Shown here one piece after another: positions 6,753 to 10,847 of a stretch of 13,402 nucleotides of DNA. The notes beneath the pieces are model-generated. The model did no database searches. It was given only the letters and a program-made list of their open reading frames with translations, and was not told the DNA's origin. The position numbers were made by a program, and so were the translations under genes. Numbering within the stretch: the first letter of the stretch is position 1; each line of letters begins with the position of its first letter. This DNA comes from Clostridia bacterium. GTDB taxonomy: Bacteria > Bacillota_A > Clostridia > Oscillospirales > CAG-272. The DNA lies in the NCBI GenBank assembly GCA_017546745.1, contig JAFYRZ010000075.1:1-13402 (forward strand), read 5' to 3'.

Positions 6753-7925
6753 ATGGAAAATTACAACGTACAGCTTGACGAGGCATGCGCGAAGTTCAGA
6801 GCCGTGCTTGAGGGTCAGCTTAAGAGAGTTGAGAATATGAAGTCGCAGGGCGATTTTACCGACTATGCGTCAATTGATACCATTAAGATCGGCGTTTGCG
6901 GCGGCGACGGCATCGGACCTATCATCACCAAGGAGGCGGCAAGAGTTCTTAAGTTTATGCTCTCCGACCTCGTAGACGCGGGCAAGGTAACCTTCCGCGA
7001 TATCGACGGTCTTACGATCGAGAACCGTATCGCCCACAATAAGGCAATTCCCGACGACGTTATGGCAGAGCTTAAGGCCTGCGACATAATCCTTAAGGGC
7101 CCGACCACCACTCCCCAGAAGGGCAGCGGTATGCCTAACATCGAGTCGGCAAACGTTGCTATGAGAAAGGCGCTCGACCTTTTTGCGAATATCCGTCCCG
7201 TTAAGGTTCCCGAGGAGGGCATCAACTGGACCATCTTCCGTGAGAACACCGAGGGCGGCTATGCGGTTGGCTCGTCCGGATTTAACGTTACCGAGGACCT
7301 TGCGGTTGACTTTACCATTACCACGAAGCAGGGCTCTGACCGTATCGCAAGACTTGCCTACGACTACGCGAGAAAGAACGGCAGAACCAGAGTTTCTCTC
7401 GTTACCAAGGCTAACGTAATCAAGACAACCGACGGTAACTTCCTTGAGGATTGCCACAAGGTTGCAGACCTCTATCCCGAGATCACGACCGACGAGTGGT
7501 ACGCGGATATTATGACCGCAAAGCTCGTTGACCAGAAGCGCAGACGCGATTTCCAGGTCCTTCTTCTCCCCAATCTTTACGGTGATATCATCTCCGACGA
7601 GGCGGCAGAGTTCCAGGGCGGTGTTGGTACTGCGGGTTGCGCTAACATCGGTAAAAAGTACGCGATGTTTGAGGCTATCCACGGCTCAGCACCCCGTATG
7701 GTTAACGAGGGCAGAGCACAGTACGCTGACCCCTGCTCGATGCTCCGCGCCTGCGTAATGCTCCTTTCCCACATCGGCTATCAGGATAGAGCCGATAAGC
7801 TCGAGCGCGCTCTCGACATCTGCTCCTTTGAGGAAAAGAAGCTTAAGATCACCGGCCGCGCCGATGGCGCAACCTGTGAGGATTTCGGGAATTACGTTAT
7901 GGAAACCCTCGAGAAGCTCGTTTGA
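6753..7925 (+). CDS. icd: Isocitrate dehydrogenase, isocitrate/isopropylmalate dehydrogenase family (cofactor uncertain)
   Basis: 390 residues from the ATG at 6753, preceded by AAAGG (6736-6740). An in-frame TTG at 6723 is rejected because it lies before that site. It oxidatively decarboxylates isocitrate to 2-oxoglutarate. The substrate loop S-x-N-V-A-M-R (Ser132, Asn134, Arg138) matches the Ser113/Asn115/Arg119 pattern of E. coli isocitrate dehydrogenase and not the leucine-pathway enzyme. Also present are FRENTEG (162-168) with Tyr170, Lys219 in VTKAN, and the metal aspartates Asp252, Asp278 and Asp282, the last two in NLYGDIISD. The cofactor segment EAIHGSAP (307-314) is followed by Arg315-Met316, where NAD enzymes normally have Asp-Ile and NADP enzymes Lys-Tyr. 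An N-terminal extension of about 42 residues precedes the usual IGVCGGDGIGP start of the fold. It is last in the operon, 37 bases after aconitase. No clear terminator follows in the 138 bases before the next gene. Confidence 0.9.
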   Translation: MENYNVQLDEACAKFRAVLEGQLKRVENMKSQGDFTDYASIDTIKIGVCGGDGIGPIITKEAARVLKFMLSDLVDAGKVTFRDIDGLTIENRIAHNKAIPDDVMAELKACDIILKGPTTTPQKGSGMPNIESANVAMRKALDLFANIRPVKVPEEGINWTIFRENTEGGYAVGSSGFNVTEDLAVDFTITTKQGSDRIARLAYDYARKNGRTRVSLVTKANVIKTTDGNFLEDCHKVADLYPEITTDEWYADIMTAKLVDQKRRRDFQVLLLPNLYGDIISDEAAEFQGGVGTAGCANIGKKYAMFEAIHGSAPRMVNEGRAQYADPCSMLRACVMLLSHIGYQDRADKLERALDICSFEEKKLKITGRADGATCEDFGNYVMETLEKLV

Positions 7926-8018
7926 GAAATGTAAACCGTAGGTTGCGTTTTGATAGTAAATGCAGCGAAAAACGGGAAATACGCGTAAAAACTTACTGTC
8001 TAGGTCGAATATTTATGT

Positions 8019-8040
8019 TACAATAATTTTACCCTATAAT
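8019..8040 (+). promoter_or_regulatory. Weak candidate -10 region(s) for the small membrane protein gene
   Basis: The AT-rich stretch before the gene at 8064 holds TACAAT (8019-8024) and TATAAT (8035-8040). Neither has a convincing -35 at the right distance, so the promoter is uncertain. The ribosome binding site AAGGAG at 8049-8054 is good and fixes the ATG at 8064. Confidence 0.3.
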
Positions 8041-8063
8041 TTTCTTTTAAGGAGACTTTTATT

Positions 8064-8549
8064 ATGTTTAGTTATGACAACATTGGTGGAAAAATCAAGA
8101 GCTGCGCCGTGTGGATATTCACGGTTGAGGCGATTCTTGCAATCATCGGGGGCTTTGTGATTTTGCTTTCCGATGAAGATATGATACTTGCAGGTATTCT
8201 TGTTATTGTGCTTGGACCGATTGCAGCGTGGATCTCCTCGTGGTTTCTTTACGGCTTCGGTCAGTTGATAGAGAACAGTGATATCGTTGCTGCGGAGTAC
8301 AACCGCAAGAACGAGAAGTATGAAAAGGTTGCAGCAAAAAATGCCGCTTTAGAACAGAAGCGAAATGCTGAAAAAGAAGTGCAAAGACGTGAAAAAGCAA
8401 AAGAAATAATTGAAAACCCTGAAATATCGGAGGACGAATTTGTTGATATCACTTGCCCTAAGTGCAAGGAAGAATTGTCCTACACTAAAGAACAACTTCA
8501 TGGTGGTGAAGCAACCTGCCCAATGTGCGACGCTAAAATAATCCTTTGA
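8064..8549 (+). CDS. Small membrane protein with coiled coil and C-terminal zinc ribbon, function unknown
   Basis: 161 residues. Residues about 13-36 and 42-64 are two hydrophobic segments with a short acidic turn (SDEDM) between, so the protein should be a membrane hairpin. Residues about 78-118 are highly charged and heptad-like (repeated Glu, Lys, Ala, Arg), predicting a cytoplasmic coiled coil. The C-terminus carries two CPxC knuckles, CPKC and CPMC, about 22 residues apart, a typical short zinc ribbon. I know no specific function; an assembly or scaffold role at the membrane is a guess. Start ATG 8064 follows AAGGAG (8049-8054). Codon use stands out: GAA, AAA, TTG and TTT are common here, while its neighbours use GAG and AAG almost throughout, suggesting different ancestry or weak expression selection. 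It ends 16 bases before a perfect hairpin and is not in an obvious functional group with its neighbours. Confidence 0.8.
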   Translation: MFSYDNIGGKIKSCAVWIFTVEAILAIIGGFVILLSDEDMILAGILVIVLGPIAAWISSWFLYGFGQLIENSDIVAAEYNRKNEKYEKVAAKNAALEQKRNAEKEVQRREKAKEIIENPEISEDEFVDITCPKCKEELSYTKEQLHGGEATCPMCDAKIIL

Positions 8550-8564
8550 TTTTTCTAACTACAT

Positions 8565-8608
8565 AATTCAAAAGGACTATGACTCAAAGGTCATAGTCCT
8601 TTTGAATT
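8565..8608 (+). terminator. Perfect 19-bp hairpin terminator
   Basis: Bases 8565-8583 pair without mismatch with 8590-8608 around a 6-base loop (tcaaag). The plus strand then continues as TTTT (8607-8610), closing the gene at 8064-8549. The same hairpin faces the 3' side of lysS on the minus strand and may also stop read-through from there. Confidence 0.85.
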
Positions 8609-8629
8609 TTCAACGACTTAAAAATGGGT

Positions 8630-8657
8630 GTAATTATACCTCAGGCTTCATTGTGGG
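8630..8657. repeat. Displaced copy of the lysS 3' end (direct repeat copy 1)
   Basis: These 28 bases equal 8796-8823 except for one base (8652 T against 8818 A). On the minus strand they would encode the same last seven residues of LysRS (PTMKPEV) plus TAA, and the difference is synonymous. Sequence on either side is unrelated, so this is a free-standing fragment of the lysS terminus lying 166 bases beyond the real one. Confidence 0.85.
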
Positions 8658-8663
8658 TAGCAA

Positions 8664-8693
8664 GCAAAAAAGCAATTGAGTGTTGTTTTTTGC
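8664..8693. other. A/T-rich hairpin inside the lysS-flanked insert
   Basis: GCAAAAAA (8664-8671) pairs perfectly with TTTTTTGC (8686-8693), and CAA (8673-8675) with TTG (8683-8685) extends it past a bulged G. It lies downstream of lysS and could act as a terminator for that strand, but its T run is in the stem, so this is uncertain. It overlaps the first arm of the larger palindrome at 8690-8765 and the two folds would compete. Confidence 0.4.
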
Positions 8694-8765
8694 GTAGCGA
8701 AACCGCCTAAAGCAAGGAGCGAACAGAGCCGAGGCTTGCGTAGGCGATAGGTCGCGACTATGCGA
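8690..8765. repeat. Imperfect palindromic (REP-like or ncRNA-like) element between the two lysS 3'-end copies
   Basis: Three nested stems fit: TTGCGTAG (8690-8697) with CTATGCGA (8758-8765, two G-T pairs), CGCCTA (8704-8709) with TAGGCG (8741-8746, perfect), and GCAAG (8712-8716) with CTTGC (8735-8739, perfect). The apical loop is 18 bases. There is no reading frame of note. Its GC-rich, purine-patterned sequence differs from the AT-rich DNA to its left. It could be a REP/MITE-like repeat or a structured RNA; copy number elsewhere in the genome would decide. Confidence 0.5.
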
Positions 8766-8795
8766 CGGTGGAGGGCGCACTACAAATCGGGGTAG

Positions 8796-8823
8796 GTAAT
8801 TATACCTCAGGCTTCATAGTGGG
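8796..8823. repeat. Native lysS 3' end (direct repeat copy 2)
   Basis: This is the authentic end of lysS, with the stop codon at 8800-8802, and partner of the 28-base repeat at 8630-8657. The two copies bracket a 138-base insert. Confidence 0.85.
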
Positions 8824-10314
8824 GAAAAGAATAACCTCACGGATAGTATCGTTTCCGGTAAGCATCATAACGGTTCTGTCAACACCGATGCCCATGCCGC
8901 CTGTGGGAGGCATACCGTATTCCATAGCGGTGAGGAAGTCCTCGTCGAGCATTTCAGCCTCGTCGTCACCTCTGTCGCGAAGCTCAAGCTGCTTCATAAA
9001 TCTCTCGCGCTGAACGATGGGGTCGTTAAGCTCGGAGTATGCGTTAGCAAGCTCACTGTGGCAAACGAAAAGCTCAAATCTCTCGGTAACTCTGGGATCG
9101 GAGGGGCTTGCTTTAGTAAGGGGGGACACCTCAACGGGATACATAGTAATAAAGGTAGGCTGGATAAGCTTCTCCTCAACTCTCTGGTCGAAGGTTGCGT
9201 AAAGCGCGTTACCCCAGGTCTTGTCAGCGGTATCGGCAAGCTCAACGCCGATAGCCTCTGCCGCGGCAACTGCCTCAGCATCGTCGGTGATAGCGCCGAA
9301 GTCAACACCTGCGTACTCTTTAACTGCGTCAACCATGGTAAGACGACGCCAGCCGGGAGTAAGGTCGATCTTCTCGCCCGTCCATTCAACCTCGTAGGTA
9401 CCGAGGATCTCCTTTGCGGCACCCGAGATAATTCCCTCGGCAATATCCATCATATCGTGGAAATCTGCATAAGCCTGGTAAAGCTCGATCGAGGTGAACT
9501 CGGGGTTGTGCTTGGGGTCCATACCCTCGTTTCTGAAGATTCTGCCGATCTCGTAAACTCTCTCCATTCCGCCAACGATAAGTCTCTTAAGAGGAAGCTC
9601 GGTAGCGATACGCATATACATATCAATGTCAAGAGTGTTGTGGTGAGTGATAAAGGGACGTGCGGAAGCGCCGCCAACGATGGTGTTAAGAACGGGGGTC
9701 TCAACCTCGATGTAATTTCTGTCATCAAGGTACTTACGCATAAATCTGATGAACTGGGAGCGAATGATAAAGTTGCGCTTTACCTCGGGGTTAACGATAA
9801 GGTCAACGTATCTCTGTCTGTATCTCTGCTCGAGATTCGTAAGACCGTGGAACTTCTCGGGGAGGGGAAGAAGCGACTTTGCAAGAAGAGTAGCCTTTGT
9901 CGCGTGTACCGAAACCTCACCGGTTCTGGTACGGAAAAGCTTACCCTCAAAGCCGATAACGTCACCGATATCCCACTTCTTGAAGGAGGCGTAGTCCTCC
10001 TCGCCAACAGAATCTCTTGCAACGTAGACCTGGATCTTTCCCTCGCCGTCAAGGAGGTGGAGGAAGGATGCCTTACCCATAATTCTGCGGCTTACCATTC
10101 TACCCGCAATGCTAACGGTGATCTCCTCGCCCTCGGCAAGGGTCGCTTCCTTTTCTTCAAAAAGGGCGATAGCGGCGGTAGAGTGGTGGGAAACCTCATA
10201 CTTGGTAATTACGAAGGGGTTCTTTCCGCTCTCGTAAAGATTGTTAAGCTTCTCGCGGCGAACCTGAAGCTCGTTAGTGCTGTTTTGTTGAGTATTGTTT
10301 ACATTATCTGCCAT
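8800..10314 (-). CDS. lysS: Lysyl-tRNA synthetase, class II
   Basis: 504 residues, the standard size of bacterial LysRS. It charges tRNA-Lys with lysine in the cytoplasm using ATP. After a polar N-terminus, an OB-fold anticodon-binding domain spans about 65-150. The catalytic domain starts with RYRQRYVDLI (164-173), motif 1 includes YIEVETPVL (201-209), motif 2 is RIFRNEGMDPKHNPEFTSIE (258-277), and motif 3 is GMPPTGGMGIGVDRTVMM (467-484). It ends with the conserved LFPTMKP segment. The ATG at 10312-10314 follows AAAAGGAG (10321-10328, minus strand). It begins 21 bases after greA on the same strand, so the two are co-transcribed. Its final 28 bases are duplicated at 8630-8657, beyond the stop. 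Nothing in the enzyme itself looks damaged. Confidence 0.98.
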   Translation of the reverse strand: MADNVNNTQQNSTNELQVRREKLNNLYESGKNPFVITKYEVSHHSTAAIALFEEKEATLAEGEEITVSIAGRMVSRRIMGKASFLHLLDGEGKIQVYVARDSVGEEDYASFKKWDIGDVIGFEGKLFRTRTGEVSVHATKATLLAKSLLPLPEKFHGLTNLEQRYRQRYVDLIVNPEVKRNFIIRSQFIRFMRKYLDDRNYIEVETPVLNTIVGGASARPFITHHNTLDIDMYMRIATELPLKRLIVGGMERVYEIGRIFRNEGMDPKHNPEFTSIELYQAYADFHDMMDIAEGIISGAAKEILGTYEVEWTGEKIDLTPGWRRLTMVDAVKEYAGVDFGAITDDAEAVAAAEAIGVELADTADKTWGNALYATFDQRVEEKLIQPTFITMYPVEVSPLTKASPSDPRVTERFELFVCHSELANAYSELNDPIVQRERFMKQLELRDRGDDEAEMLDEDFLTAMEYGMPPTGGMGIGVDRTVMMLTGNDTIREVILFPTMKPEV

Positions 10315-10335
10315 TTTCGTACTCCTTTTAGGGAA

Positions 10336-10815
10336 TTAGTCCTTTGCGCGGGCAACGCTCTTAACAACGAGTACCTGCTCTCTCGCGCCGGAAACGACAA
10401 CCTCGTCACCTGCCTCGGCACCGATAAGTGCAAGTCCTACGGGAGAGGAATCCGAGATCTTTCCGTTCTTGGGGTCGGTCTCGTAAGAGCCAACGATGTG
10501 ATAGGTGAACTCCGCATTACGGGTCTTATTGAAAACAACTACGATAGAGCCAACGCTGACCTTGCTCTGGTCGATCTGCGACTCGTCGATAACCTTTGCG
10601 TTTGCGATGATCTCGCGAAGCTCTGCGATGCGGGAGTGGATCCTGCCCTGCTCCTGCTTTGCCTCGTCGTACTCGGAGTTCTCGGAAAGGTCGCCGAATG
10701 CGCGCGCGGTCGAGATATCCTTCTTGTTTTCCTCGACCTTTACGTTTACGAGGTAATCGAGCTCATCAAGGAGCGCCTTGTAGCCCGCTTGGGTGTAAGT
10801 CTTGGTTTCTGCCAT
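10336..10815 (-). CDS. greA: Transcription elongation factor GreA
   Basis: 159 residues, typical GreA length. It rescues backtracked RNA polymerase by stimulating cleavage of the transcript's 3' end. The N-terminal coiled-coil hairpin spans about 10-75 with the tip motif GDLSENSEYDEAK (41-53), whose Asp42 and Glu45 match the acidic tip pair that coordinates the catalytic magnesium. The C-terminal FKBP-like domain runs from about 85 to 157, including SPVGLALIGAEAGDEV (124-139). The ATG at 10813-10815 follows GGAGAAA (10821-10827, minus strand). It lies 32 bases after the S41 protease gene and 21 bases before lysS. Linkage of greA and lysS is common in Clostridia. Confidence 0.97.
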   Translation of the reverse strand: MAETKTYTQAGYKALLDELDYLVNVKVEENKKDISTARAFGDLSENSEYDEAKQEQGRIHSRIAELREIIANAKVIDESQIDQSKVSVGSIVVVFNKTRNAEFTYHIVGSYETDPKNGKISDSSPVGLALIGAEAGDEVVVSGAREQVLVVKSVARAKD

Positions 10816-10847
10816 TTTACTTTCTCCAGTATTTATCTTATTTTTAT

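Noticed and set aside
2700..7925. Alternative reading as an alpha-aminoadipate lysine pathway (homocitrate synthase, homoaconitase, homoisocitrate dehydrogenase).
   Set aside because: The dehydrogenase keeps the isocitrate-type Ser132/Asn134/Arg138 pattern, the aconitase is full length rather than split, and no other lysine genes are nearby. It remains testable but is less likely.
7934..7974. Short hairpins after the isocitrate dehydrogenase as an operon terminator.
   Set aside because: The stems are only 4 to 6 bp and no T run follows the longer one, so I do not call a terminator.
8627..8640. Near-palindrome GGTGTAATTATACC at repeat copy 1 as an integrase core site.
   Set aside because: It is mostly made of the lysS stop-codon region and its partner at copy 2 does not keep the same arms.
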